From JBGTIS01 sp041745535 (GTDB taxonomy: Bacteria > Bacteroidota > Bacteroidia > Cytophagales > Cyclobacteriaceae), in contig JBGTIS010000389.1 in NCBI GenBank assembly GCA_041745535.1, forward strand, positions 35,226 to 99,225: a stretch of DNA of 64,000 nt, in the 5' to 3' direction. Below the pieces are notes generated by a model. That model did not search any database, was not told the DNA's origin, and saw only the letters and a program-made list of their open reading frames with translations. The position numbers and the translations under genes are program-made. How positions within the stretch are numbered: position 1 is the first letter of the stretch; each line of letters starts with the position of its first letter. Positions 10,203-19,971 of the stretch are shown here, piece by piece.

Positions 10203-11660
10203 TTAAGCAATTATATCCTTGACCACATGACCTGATACATCGGTTAACCGATAACGCCTTCCCTGATGTTTAAAGGTAAATTTTTCATGATCAATACCCA
10301 GCAGGTACAACATAGTAGCCTGGAAGTCGTGCACATGCACCGGATCTTTTACAATATTATAGCTAAACTCATCGGTTTCACCATAGGTAATACCCGACTT
10401 AATGCCGCCGCCGGCCATCCAGATGGTGAAGCAACGGGGATGGTGGTCGCGACCGTAATTATCTTCGGTAAGTGTGCCCTGGCTATAGTTGGTGCGGCCA
10501 AACTCACCACCCCATACCACCAGTGTATCTTCCAGTAATCCGCGCCGTTTCAAATCTTTGATTAATGCTGCTGAAGCCTGATCGGTATCGCGGCTTTGCA
10601 GAGAAATATCACGGGGCAAATCGCTATGCTGGTCCCAGCCCAAATGATAGAGCTGAATAAATTTAACATCACGCTCGGCCAGCCTGCGGGCCAACAGACA
10701 GTTGGCGGCATAGGTTCCTGGTTTTCTTGAATCGGGTCCGTACAGGTCAAAAACCTCATCTGGTTCTTCCGATAAATCCATCGCGTCGGGCACTGAGGTT
10801 TGCATCCGGTAAGCCATTTCGTATTGAGAAATCCGGGATTGTATTTCCGGATCACCAAAATCATCCATCCGAATCTGATTAAGATGTGCCAGGTGATCCA
10901 GCACTTTGCGCCGGGATGTACTGGTAATGCCATCCGGATTATTTAAATACAAAACCGGGTCTTTTCCCGACCGAAACTGCACGCCCTGGTGGAGGGAAGG
11001 TAAAAATCCATTTCCCCAGAGTCTGGAATAAATAGGTTGAGGCCGCTGTGCTCCTCTCGAGAGCAGTACGATAAAGTTGGGCAGGTTTTTATTATCACTG
11101 CCTAATCCATAGCTCAGCCAGGACCCCATACTGGGTCGGCCAGGTTGTTGCGATCCGGTCTGGAAAAAAGTAATAGCCGGGTCGTGGTTGATGGCTTCGG
11201 TATGCATGGATTTAACAAAACATAATTCATCGGCTATTTCGGCCACATGTGGCATTAAGTCGCTCACCCACGCGCCACTTTGCCCCCTTTGTTTAAAATC
11301 AAAAATGGAGGAAGCCAACGGAAAAGAACTCTGCCCGGCCGTCATACCCGTAAGCCGTTGTCCGTTTCGCACCGATTCGGGTAAATCCTGCCCCTGCATT
11401 TTTTTGAGCATGGGCTTATAATCAAACAAATCCATTTGCGAAGGTCCCCCACTCTGGAATAAATAAATCACCCGCTTGGCTTTGGGTAAAAAGTGGGTGG
11501 AATTCAGGATACCATTTAATGGATCATTTTCTGGTAATGAGGCTGAATTTGCCGTACATCCCAATAAGGACCCTAACGCGGCACTTCCCACACCTAAACT
11601 CAGTTTAGACAGGAAGTGGCGGCGATTCATCTGGCAATAATGTTCGTTTAATATATCCAT
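10203..11660 (-). CDS. DUF1501 protein B (Tat-exported)
   Basis: A 485-residue DUF1501 protein with Tat signal RRHFLSKLSLGVGSAALGSLLGC and a lipobox Cys, so a probable Tat lipoprotein. It has the core motifs GGPSQMDLFDYKP, MHTEAINHDPAITFFQTGSQ, LGWDQHSD, VVWGGEFGRTNYSQG, GRDHHPRCF and VHDFQATMLYLLGIDHEKF, which likely build the metal/active site of the alkaline phosphatase-like fold. It is closely similar to copies C and D and less so to A. It starts 16 bases after cytochrome protein B, and about 80 bases separate it from cytochrome gene A downstream, so the pairs may share one transcript. Confidence 0.92.
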   Translation of the reverse strand: MDILNEHYCQMNRRHFLSKLSLGVGSAALGSLLGCTANSASLPENDPLNGILNSTHFLPKAKRVIYLFQSGGPSQMDLFDYKPMLKKMQGQDLPESVRNGQRLTGMTAGQSSFPLASSIFDFKQRGQSGAWVSDLMPHVAEIADELCFVKSMHTEAINHDPAITFFQTGSQQPGRPSMGSWLSYGLGSDNKNLPNFIVLLSRGAQRPQPIYSRLWGNGFLPSLHQGVQFRSGKDPVLYLNNPDGITSTSRRKVLDHLAHLNQIRMDDFGDPEIQSRISQYEMAYRMQTSVPDAMDLSEEPDEVFDLYGPDSRKPGTYAANCLLARRLAERDVKFIQLYHLGWDQHSDLPRDISLQSRDTDQASAALIKDLKRRGLLEDTLVVWGGEFGRTNYSQGTLTEDNYGRDHHPRCFTIWMAGGGIKSGITYGETDEFSYNIVKDPVHVHDFQATMLYLLGIDHEKFTFKHQGRRYRLTDVSGHVVKDIIA

Positions 11661-11676
11661 ATCTTTTTTTAATTTT

Positions 11677-14600
11677 TTATCCTCTGAATTTGGCTTCGTC
11701 CAGATTCAGCAGGGTGTTCGCTACTACCGCAAGCGCAGCCAACTGTTCTTTATTTAACTTTGTATCATAATCGCTATCGCCAATTTGCATCAGTTCATTG
11801 GCAGGCGTGTCTTCGTAAGAGAAACGACTGAGCTCTTCCTGGTACAAGGTAAGCAGAATTTCCATTTCTTCAGGTTTTGGCATCCGAGAGGTTACTGCCC
11901 TAAAACCAAAAATAACCTGATTTTCTGGTGTATCTCCCCCTTCTCTGATCATTCTTTCAGCCAGTTTTCTGGAAGCTTCCATATATTGCGGATCGTTCAA
12001 CAGTACCAACGATTGCAGCGGTGTACTGGTACTTTGTCGTTTTACAGCGCAAAGCGTTCTTTCTGGTGCATCAAACATCAGCATGGTGGGCGGCGGAATG
12101 GTACGTTTCCAATAGGTATACAAACTTCGCCGGTATAATCCATTGCCTTCGCTGGGCCGGTATTTATTCTCACCAATCTGGTTAGCCAGTGCTTTCCATA
12201 TGTCAGAAGGTTGATAAGGTTTTACCCATTTGCCTCCTACTTTTTCTTTTAGTAGCCCACTCACTGCCAGCGCGTTATCCCGGAACATTTCCGCGGATAA
12301 CCGCGCATTCGGTCCCCGGGCCAGCCACACATTTTCAGGATCCATTTTCTGGAGTTTTTTATTAATTCTGGAAGATTGCTGGTAAGTAGCCGACATCACC
12401 ATCATTTTCTGAATGGCTTTTACATCCCAGCCCGATTCTCTGAACCGCACGGCCAGCCAGTCCAGCAGTTCAGGATGCGATGGTAAAGCTCCCTGATTCC
12501 CAAAATCTTCGGGAGTACGTACCAATCCTTTCCCAAATATTAGTTGCCAGAACCGGTTTACCGCTACCCGGGCTGTTAAAGGATTCTTTTCACTTACCAG
12601 CCATTTGGCCAGGCCTAATCTGTTTTTAGGCAGATTGTCAGGGAAAGGCAAAACTGCTTCCGGAGTACCTGCCACTACTTTTTCTCCGGGCGCAGCATAC
12701 GATCCACGCAACATAATGTGTGTTTCTTTTGGTGTATCCAACTCCTGCATTACCATTACATTGGGAATATAAAAATCTGTTCTACGCAAAGTATCCAGGG
12801 TGTGAATATCCTCGGCATAGGTTTTATCGTATCGCATTAAAAAATGCTGATACAATGGACTGTTCCTGGTTATGGCTGCCACTGGAAGATTCGCATAGTT
12901 TTCATGAGGATCTTTTTCTGCCAACACCTGTACTTCCAGCGGTGTTAAGGTTCGGTCATACACCCGAACCTCGTCTACGCTACCTCCTTCAAACCCATAG
13001 GTATCGGTCGTTTGATTCCGGGAGCTCCAATGGCCAACAAGGAAATCGTTTCCATTCAGAATAGATTTATAATCCAGATTATCCTGATTTACAGTAACTG
13101 CCTGATTTTGTCCATTCAAATAAATTCGCAGTCCGCTGGCTTTGCTGGAACCATCGTAGGTAACAAACGCATGCTGCCATTGGTTTTTAGGAACAGCAGC
13201 TTTTGTAGTTACCTGAATATAATTTTCTCCGTCGCGGTTAATAATCCGGGCACTTAATTTATGATCCGGGGTAAGCACCAGGTCATACCCCTGGCGGTTC
13301 AGTTCTCCGTTTCTTCTGCTAAAAATGCCTGCGTTCCTTTTAAAATTCTGAGAACTTTTGATCCATCCTCCATAAGAAAAATGGTGATAATGCTCAAAAT
13401 CGCCAATATCCCCTAAAGTCAGGTAATTGGAACCATCAAACTGTAAAGCGTGTCCTGGTTTGCCAAAAACCAGTTTGGGAAAAGGAATACTGGCGGGCAG
13501 CCCCGGATTCATCAGTGCTGGCTGATCATTTCCTTCGTCGCTGTAAAACTGATCAGCTTCCAGAATATCCAGTTTGTAATAGGCCTCCTGCTTTTCTGTT
13601 ACTGCTTTGTTAAAATCTTCGTTCTCAAAATCATCTTTTAACCAGGTAAAAAACTCAGTCTCAATAATTTTCTCCTTCTTATGAACTTCGTTTTCGAAAT
13701 GAGTTATTCTGGTCTGGATGTAGGCGATCGTGGAATCCAGCTCCGCATCCTGAACTTTGATGCTGGGCTCCGGAGAAAGGTCATTATAATCGATCCTACC
13801 CTTTTCAGGGATGTTATTAAAAAAGTCGAACAACTGGTAATAATCCTTCTGGGTTATCGGATCGTACTTATGGTCATGACACCGGGCACATTCTACTGTT
13901 AACCCCAAAAAGGTGGTTGAAAAGGTATTTACCCGGTCAGCCGCATACTCAGCCAGATATTCTTCTTCAATAATACCACCTTCCTGCGTAATAGCATGGT
14001 TGCGGTTAAATCCGGTGGCCAGCACCTGTTCGTAGGTGGCATTGGGTAAAAGATCGCCCGCCAATTGCCAGGTGGCAAACTGATCGTAAGGGAGGTTTTT
14101 GTTAAAAGCTTTCACTACCCAATCGCGCCAGGGCCACATGGTTCGGGGCCGGTCATCCTGATAGCCGTGAGAATCAGCATACCGGGAGGCATCCAGCCAG
14201 ATGGCGGCCATCCGTTCTCCATATGCCGGAGAAGCCAGTAACCAGTCTACCACTTTTTCGTATGCTTTGGGAGAATCATCTGCCAGAAAATCGTTCAGTT
14301 CTTCAACAGAAGGCGGAAGTCCGGTCAGGTCAAAACTTACCCGACGCAGCAGCATTTCTTTGGTGGCTGGCGCTGAGGGAGCAAGCCCTTTGCTTTCCAG
14401 ATTAGCCAGCACAAACTGATCAATTGGGTTCTTCACCCAATCCTGTTGCTCTACCTTTGGTAATTTCACTTTTTCCGGCGGAAGCAGCGACCAGTGTTCT
14501 TTAAACTCAGCCCCCTGCTCAATCCATTTGGTTAACAGCTTTTTCTCGTACTCAGACAATTCCAGGTTCGACTCCGGGGGTGGCATGGTTTCGTCCGGAT

Positions 14601-14943
14601 CGTCAGCAAAGATGCGCCGGTGTAATTCACTCTTTTCCGGATCGCCGGAAACAACCGCGAAATGTCCTTCATTTTCAGGAAGTTCGCCAAAAGTTCCTTC
14701 TTTGGTATCTAACCGCAATCCCGCTTCAATTTTATTTTTGTCGGGGCCGTGGCAGGCAAAGCAACGGTCGGAAAGGATGGGTTTGATATGAAAATTGTAA
14801 TCTATTTTTTCAGGCAACTTTCTGTTGGCATCCGCGACTGTCGCATTCTCATCGCCGGGGTTTCCACAACTCCAAAGGCCAAGGCTTAGCAGCCAAATCC
14901 AAACTGTATTTCCTCCGATTGTATTAAAAAAGCGGTTAAGCAT
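11677..14943 (-). CDS. PSCyt1-DUF1549-LamG-DUF1553 cytochrome-type lipoprotein B
   Basis: A 1088-residue protein with lipobox LWSC (Cys26), so predicted to be lipid-anchored. Heme motifs are CFACH at 61-65 (PSCyt1) and CARCH at 352-356 (in DUF1549, about 170-375). Residues about 485-680 form a LamG/concanavalin-like module (ALQFDGSNYLTLGDIGDF, WQHAFVTYDGSSKASG, VDEVRVYDRTLTPLEV). DUF1553 occupies about 775-1080 with KNRLGLAKWLVSEKNPLTAR and VNRFWQ. Two covalent c-type hemes are predicted; the catalytic role is unknown. It sits 16 bases upstream of DUF1501 B. The LamG module occupies the same position as the CBM6-like module of copy A. Confidence 0.92.
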   Translation of the reverse strand: MLNRFFNTIGGNTVWIWLLSLGLWSCGNPGDENATVADANRKLPEKIDYNFHIKPILSDRCFACHGPDKNKIEAGLRLDTKEGTFGELPENEGHFAVVSGDPEKSELHRRIFADDPDETMPPPESNLELSEYEKKLLTKWIEQGAEFKEHWSLLPPEKVKLPKVEQQDWVKNPIDQFVLANLESKGLAPSAPATKEMLLRRVSFDLTGLPPSVEELNDFLADDSPKAYEKVVDWLLASPAYGERMAAIWLDASRYADSHGYQDDRPRTMWPWRDWVVKAFNKNLPYDQFATWQLAGDLLPNATYEQVLATGFNRNHAITQEGGIIEEEYLAEYAADRVNTFSTTFLGLTVECARCHDHKYDPITQKDYYQLFDFFNNIPEKGRIDYNDLSPEPSIKVQDAELDSTIAYIQTRITHFENEVHKKEKIIETEFFTWLKDDFENEDFNKAVTEKQEAYYKLDILEADQFYSDEGNDQPALMNPGLPASIPFPKLVFGKPGHALQFDGSNYLTLGDIGDFEHYHHFSYGGWIKSSQNFKRNAGIFSRRNGELNRQGYDLVLTPDHKLSARIINRDGENYIQVTTKAAVPKNQWQHAFVTYDGSSKASGLRIYLNGQNQAVTVNQDNLDYKSILNGNDFLVGHWSSRNQTTDTYGFEGGSVDEVRVYDRTLTPLEVQVLAEKDPHENYANLPVAAITRNSPLYQHFLMRYDKTYAEDIHTLDTLRRTDFYIPNVMVMQELDTPKETHIMLRGSYAAPGEKVVAGTPEAVLPFPDNLPKNRLGLAKWLVSEKNPLTARVAVNRFWQLIFGKGLVRTPEDFGNQGALPSHPELLDWLAVRFRESGWDVKAIQKMMVMSATYQQSSRINKKLQKMDPENVWLARGPNARLSAEMFRDNALAVSGLLKEKVGGKWVKPYQPSDIWKALANQIGENKYRPSEGNGLYRRSLYTYWKRTIPPPTMLMFDAPERTLCAVKRQSTSTPLQSLVLLNDPQYMEASRKLAERMIREGGDTPENQVIFGFRAVTSRMPKPEEMEILLTLYQEELSRFSYEDTPANELMQIGDSDYDTKLNKEQLAALAVVANTLLNLDEAKFRG

Positions 14944-15064
14944 AATAAATATTAAGTAGTAGTTTAATTCTAAGCTCTAAATATCAGAAGAATAAGGCAA
15001 ATTCTTGTGTAGTATTATCTCAAATACACGGTAAAATGCGTTCAAAATTAGTTTTTTAATAGTA

Positions 15065-16513
15065 TCAGGCAATAACACTCTTCACCAGGTTACCATGCAC
15101 ATCGGTTAACCGGTATCTTCTACCCTGGTGTTTAAAGGTTAACTTTTCATGGTCTATGCCCATCAGGTGCAGCAGGGTTGCCTGGAAGTCGTGTACATGT
15201 ACCGGATCTTTCACAATGTTATAACCCAGTTCGTCCGTTTCGCCATAAGAAAAACCCTTCTTCACTCCGCCACCTGCCATCCACATGGTAAAGCACCGGG
15301 GATGGTGATCGCGGCCATAATTATCTTTGGTGAGTTTGCCCTGGGAATAGTTGGTACGGCCGAACTCGCCACCCCATACCACCAGCGTATCTTCCAGCAG
15401 TCCCCGTTGCTTCAGGTCCATTACCAAAGCGGCGGATGCCTGGTCGGTGGCCTGGCACTGGTGCTGGATCCCATTGGGTAAATCGCCATGCTGGTCCCAG
15501 CCCTGGTGGTAGAGCTGAATAAATTTCACATCTCTTTCTGCCAGCTTGCGGGCCAACAGACAATTGGCCGCATAGGTTCCCGGATCGCGGGAATCGGGTC
15601 CATACATATCAAATACCCAATCGGGTTCATTGGAAAAATCCATCACATCAGGTACCGAAGTTTGCATCCGGTAAGCCATTTCATAGCGGGCAATGCGGGC
15701 ATTGATTTCAGGGTCGCCCAACGCATCGAATTGCAGGCGGTGCAGCTGACTGAGATAATCCAGCATTTGCCGGCGATCGTATTGATCAAATCCATCCGGA
15801 TTTTTCAGAAACAAAACAGGGTCTTTGCCGGAACGGAACTGCACGCCTTGGTTGATGGAAGGTAAAAAGGCATTACCCCACAAACGGGCATACAACGGCT
15901 GGCCACTGGCATTTTTTGATACCAGTACGATAAAAGACGGCAAATTCTCATTATCGGAACCTAAGCCATAGCTTAACCACGAGCCGATACTGGGTCGGCC
16001 AGACTGTTGGGAACCCGTTTGAAAGAATGTGATGGCCGGATCATGGTTAATGGCATCGGTATGCATAGATTTGATGAAGCAAAGCTCATCCACAATTTTA
16101 GCGGTATGGGGCATCAGCTCGCTGGCCCAGGTTCCGGTTTGGCCATATTGGGCAAATTTAAAGAAAGAACCTGCCAGAGGCAGACTAGACTGTTCTGCGC
16201 TCATACCGGTGAGCCGTTGTCCCTGTCTTACAGAGTCGGGCAGTTCCTGTCCGTGCATTTTTTCAAGCTTTGGTTTGTAATCAAAGGTTTCCAACTGCGA
16301 TGGGCCACCACTCTGGAATAAATAAATTACCCTTTTGGCTTTGGGTACAAAATGTGGATTTCCCAGAATACCATGTACAGGATCGGGGTTACCAGCTTTG
16401 GCAGAAGTGGTTCCCAGTAATGAGCCTAAAGCAGCCGCACCCAATCCCAGCGAAGTTTTGCTGAGGAAATGGCGGCGGTTCATGTGTTTTGCTATATTTT
16501 CAAATTCTTTCAT
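15065..16513 (-). CDS. DUF1501 protein C (Tat-exported)
   Basis: A 482-residue DUF1501 protein. The Tat signal RRHFLSKTSLGLGAAALGSLLG is followed by TTSAKAG rather than a Cys, so it should be cut by signal peptidase I and released into the periplasm or outside, unlike copies A and B. Core motifs are GGPSQLETFDYKP, INHDPAITFFQTGSQQ, QGWDQHGD, VVWGGEFGRTNYSQG, GRDHHPRCF and VHDFQATLLHLMGIDHEKL. Its start lies only 6 bases after the stop of cytochrome gene C, the tightest of the four pairs, implying translational coupling. About 120 bases separate it from cytochrome gene B downstream. Confidence 0.92.
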   Translation of the reverse strand: MKEFENIAKHMNRRHFLSKTSLGLGAAALGSLLGTTSAKAGNPDPVHGILGNPHFVPKAKRVIYLFQSGGPSQLETFDYKPKLEKMHGQELPDSVRQGQRLTGMSAEQSSLPLAGSFFKFAQYGQTGTWASELMPHTAKIVDELCFIKSMHTDAINHDPAITFFQTGSQQSGRPSIGSWLSYGLGSDNENLPSFIVLVSKNASGQPLYARLWGNAFLPSINQGVQFRSGKDPVLFLKNPDGFDQYDRRQMLDYLSQLHRLQFDALGDPEINARIARYEMAYRMQTSVPDVMDFSNEPDWVFDMYGPDSRDPGTYAANCLLARKLAERDVKFIQLYHQGWDQHGDLPNGIQHQCQATDQASAALVMDLKQRGLLEDTLVVWGGEFGRTNYSQGKLTKDNYGRDHHPRCFTMWMAGGGVKKGFSYGETDELGYNIVKDPVHVHDFQATLLHLMGIDHEKLTFKHQGRRYRLTDVHGNLVKSVIA

Positions 16514-16519
16514 TGTAGT

Positions 16520-19500
16520 TTATCTTTTTATTACACTGGCATCGTGGTTCATCAGCGTATTAATAATTACCGCATGGGCGGCCAGTTCAGTCTGATCTAA
16601 ATGCGCATCTACCGGAAACGCGCCCTCAGCCAGCATGCCTTTTACTTTTGCGGGATTAGCTTTGAATTTCTCATATGTATCCTCATAAAATTGGTGTAAC
16701 AGTTCAGATTCCTTCGAAGTAGGTCCGCGGCTGGTCAACAGACGGAATTCATACGTAATTCTATCTTTGTTTTCAGTTTCCTTTTTCATGACCCGCTCAG
16801 CAATAATCCGGGCTGCTTCTACAAACTGCGGATCATTCATCAGAGCAAGCGCCTGTAAAGGGGTACTGGTTTTCTGTCGTTTTACCACACAATAACTTCT
16901 GTCCGGCGCATCGAAGGTATTCATGGTAGGAGGAGGAACCGTTCGTTTCCAGAAAGTATACAAGCTTCTGCGGTAAAGGTCATCACCGGAATCCTGCACA
17001 TACACGTCGCCGTTTACTTTCCATAAACCTTCAGGCTGATAAGGTTTTACGCTGGGGCCACCAATTTTTTCTACCATCAAACCACTGGCTGCCAGTGCGT
17101 TGTCTCTCAGCATTTCAGCAGTTAACCGCATTTTTGGCCCTCTTGCCAGCATGACATTATCAGGATCTTTTTCCAGCAATTCAGGGCTGGTTTCAGAAGA
17201 TTGCCGGTAAGTGGCCGACATCACGATCAGCTTTTGCAGAGCTTTTACATCCCAGCCCGATTCCCGGAAATGAATGACCAGCCAGTCGAGCAGTTCAGGA
17301 TGGGAAGGCAACTCTCCCTGATTCCCAAAATCTTCTGGCGTAGCTACAATACCTCTGCCAAAATATTGCTGCCAGTACCGGTTCACAATCACCCGTGCCG
17401 TGAGCGGGTTTTCAGGATCGAACAGCCATTGGGCCAAACCCAATCGGTTTTTTGGCAGACTATCCGAAAATTTCAGCAGATGCTCAGGAGTGCCGGGCTG
17501 TACTTCTTCACCATGGGCACTGTACTCGCCTCTTTCCAGCATAAAAGTAGGTCTGGGATTTTCTCTTTCGTCCATCACCATTACCTCTGGCACCTGTTCC
17601 ACCAAAGCATTTTCCTCTTTTCTGAGTGCTGTCAACTGATCAATCGTCTGTGCATAACGCTTGTCATTATTAGCCAGATAAAAGGCATACAGATTTTGAA
17701 TTTTGGCCTGGGTTAACGTGCCGGGTTGTTTTTTTAGGATATCAGCCAAAAGATTGTTTCCAGAAACCTGACCTACTTCCAAAGGTGTCAGTTGCCTGTT
17801 AAAAACCATAATTTCATCCACAGTACCCTCTTTCAGTCCCCGTGACCGCCAACGGGCCCCAACTTTCAAAAAAGTGGGGGTATTATCTTTTACAAACACT
17901 ATTTCTTTATACAAATGATCGCGCAGGGTGGTCATCGCCAAAGGTTCACCATTCAGATAAAGGTGCACACCATTGGCTTTGCTGGAACCGTCGTAGGTAA
18001 GCATCAGGTGCAGCCATTCGTCTTTGGGTATTTCAATTTCTGATACCAGGTTGATTGAATTGTAGGGAAAAGCATGGGCCAGGCGCACCTCCAGCTTATT
18101 GTTTTCTATAGAAACCTGATATCCCTTGAAATTAAATATAATAGCGCCCCGATTGCTATGGAAAATCACTCCGCTGGTCAACGATTGCGGCACATTCAGC
18201 CATAAACCCACAGAGAAGGGATCGGCCCGCATAAACTGGCCTACTTCAGGGAAGTACAGCGCATCATCGCCATTTAATTTCACCCCATTGCCTTTGATTC
18301 CTTTTACTGATACGGGTTCGTCTTCCGCCAGGTTTTCTGAAATCGGGTCGGCTACCTTTCCATTTTTTCTGCTATTGACCTGGTTTGGAATATTTTTTTT
18401 AGTAATCGCATCCAGGGTATAATGGGCGATCAATCCTGCTGGTGCTTTCTCAAGTTCGGCTTGATGACTATTTTTGGAAAGCCAGGATTGAAAATTACTT
18501 TTTTCATTATTCTCTAACTCCGCCAGCGTTTTTTCCTGTTCAGCGATTTTCTGATTCAGATAATTTATTTTTTCCTCTGCCTCTTTATCGGGCAATAGTA
18601 AAGTTGGGGCAGGCATGTCTTTGGTGCTGAAGGTGATCTGTCCGGATTCATCTACCTGATTAAAGAAGCCGAATAGCTGAAAGTATTCTTTCTGTGAAAT
18701 CGGATCATATTTATGGTCGTGGCAGCGGGCACATTCTACGGTAAGGCCCAAGAAAGCCCGTCCTAAGGTATTGGTTCGATCGGCCACATATTCCACCCTG
18801 AACTCTTCGTCCACAATACCACCTTCCGCGTTCTGGGCATGATTCCGGTTGAACCCTGTAGCTAAAATCTGTTCTTTGGTAGCATTGGGCAACATATCTC
18901 CGGCTAATTGCCAGGTAACAAATTTGTTATATGGCATATTTTCGTTAAAGGATTTTATTACCCAGTCGCGCCAGGGCCAGGCAGGGCGATACCGGTCTAC
19001 CGTATACCCATAGGTATCGGCATAGCGGGCTACATCCAGCCACTCAACAGCCATCCGCTCGCCATAATGAGAAGAAGCCAGCAACCGATCAACCACCTTT
19101 TCATAGGCTTGCGGGGAATTGTCTGCCAGAAAAGCATCTATTTCTTCTACGGTAGGTGGCAACCCGGTCAGGTCAAAACTCAATCGGCGAATCAGGGTTT
19201 CCTTATCCGCTTCTTTTGCGATTGACAAATCAGCTTTCTCCAGCTTGGAGATCACAAAATTATCAATGTCGTTTTTTATCGAATTGGTTTCAGCTATTTC
19301 CGGAATTTCAGGTTTTTCCGGCGGAATGAAAGACCAATGCGGTTTGTATTCGGCGCCCTGTTCAATCCACCGGACCAATAATGCTTTTTCGTAATCGGTT
19401 AAGGTAAGGTTCGATTCCGGGGGCGGCATCATCATTTCTTCATCTTTGGAAATGATGCGGTGATACATTTCAGAACCAGACAGATTACCCGGTACAATGG

Positions 19501-19744
19501 CATGGGCACCACTTTCTAATTCCGACAAGGCTACTTCCTCCATATCAAATCTTAAGCCTGCTTCTATCTTATTCTCATCAGGTCCATGGCAGGCAAAGCA
19601 GCGGTCGGAAAGGATTGGTTTGATATGGTAGTTAAAGTCTACCTTTTCGGGAAGCTTGCTGCTCAGGTTCTCTATTTCAGGTGGAAGCTCAGTACCACAA
19701 GCCGCCATTACGATCATTACTGCTAAAAATACAAATTTATACAT
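16520..19744 (-). CDS. PSCyt1-DUF1549-LamG-DUF1553 cytochrome-type lipoprotein C
   Basis: With the ATG at 19744 the protein has 1074 residues and a compact lipoprotein signal, MYKFVFLAVMIVMAAC (Cys16). The frame stays open to 19843, but the extra residues would separate the signal from the N-terminus and run into the divergent promoter region, so the shorter start is preferred. Heme motifs are CFACH at 49-53 and CARCH at 338-342. DUF1549 spans about 155-360, a short coiled region (QKIAEQEKTLAELENNEK) and a LamG-like module follow (about 450-690; WLHLMLTYDGSSKANG, VDEIMVFNRQLTPLEV), then DUF1553. It is followed after 6 bases by DUF1501 C, and is divergent from the AraC gene at 19972, which may control it. 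Confidence 0.9.
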   Translation of the reverse strand: MYKFVFLAVMIVMAACGTELPPEIENLSSKLPEKVDFNYHIKPILSDRCFACHGPDENKIEAGLRFDMEEVALSELESGAHAIVPGNLSGSEMYHRIISKDEEMMMPPPESNLTLTDYEKALLVRWIEQGAEYKPHWSFIPPEKPEIPEIAETNSIKNDIDNFVISKLEKADLSIAKEADKETLIRRLSFDLTGLPPTVEEIDAFLADNSPQAYEKVVDRLLASSHYGERMAVEWLDVARYADTYGYTVDRYRPAWPWRDWVIKSFNENMPYNKFVTWQLAGDMLPNATKEQILATGFNRNHAQNAEGGIVDEEFRVEYVADRTNTLGRAFLGLTVECARCHDHKYDPISQKEYFQLFGFFNQVDESGQITFSTKDMPAPTLLLPDKEAEEKINYLNQKIAEQEKTLAELENNEKSNFQSWLSKNSHQAELEKAPAGLIAHYTLDAITKKNIPNQVNSRKNGKVADPISENLAEDEPVSVKGIKGNGVKLNGDDALYFPEVGQFMRADPFSVGLWLNVPQSLTSGVIFHSNRGAIIFNFKGYQVSIENNKLEVRLAHAFPYNSINLVSEIEIPKDEWLHLMLTYDGSSKANGVHLYLNGEPLAMTTLRDHLYKEIVFVKDNTPTFLKVGARWRSRGLKEGTVDEIMVFNRQLTPLEVGQVSGNNLLADILKKQPGTLTQAKIQNLYAFYLANNDKRYAQTIDQLTALRKEENALVEQVPEVMVMDERENPRPTFMLERGEYSAHGEEVQPGTPEHLLKFSDSLPKNRLGLAQWLFDPENPLTARVIVNRYWQQYFGRGIVATPEDFGNQGELPSHPELLDWLVIHFRESGWDVKALQKLIVMSATYRQSSETSPELLEKDPDNVMLARGPKMRLTAEMLRDNALAASGLMVEKIGGPSVKPYQPEGLWKVNGDVYVQDSGDDLYRRSLYTFWKRTVPPPTMNTFDAPDRSYCVVKRQKTSTPLQALALMNDPQFVEAARIIAERVMKKETENKDRITYEFRLLTSRGPTSKESELLHQFYEDTYEKFKANPAKVKGMLAEGAFPVDAHLDQTELAAHAVIINTLMNHDASVIKR

Positions 19745-19862
19745 CACAAGCCCTGTTTCTTTATGTTGCATGCTATTGAATAAACTAAGGTGAATGAGCT
19801 GTTCGTTTTTTACAGCAAATTTTGAAAATTCTAAATTTATCAATACGACAATTAATAAATCA

Positions 19863-19890
19863 GCTAATTTTACAATTTTTTAAAATTAGC
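19863..19890. promoter_or_regulatory. perfect 10-bp inverted repeat in a divergent intergenic region
   Basis: GCTAATTTTA (19863-19872) and TAAAATTAGC (19881-19890) are exact reverse complements separated by 8 bases. The element lies between the start of cytochrome gene C and the start of the AraC gene. Its symmetry and place suggest an operator for both divergent genes; the T run in the loop means a hairpin role is also possible. Confidence 0.5.
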
Positions 19891-19971
19891 AAAAATAACT
19901 ATCATTTCTTTATTATATTACGTGTTTTCATTGCACAATTCCGACTTTCTATTTTCTTAAGTCTTACCATT

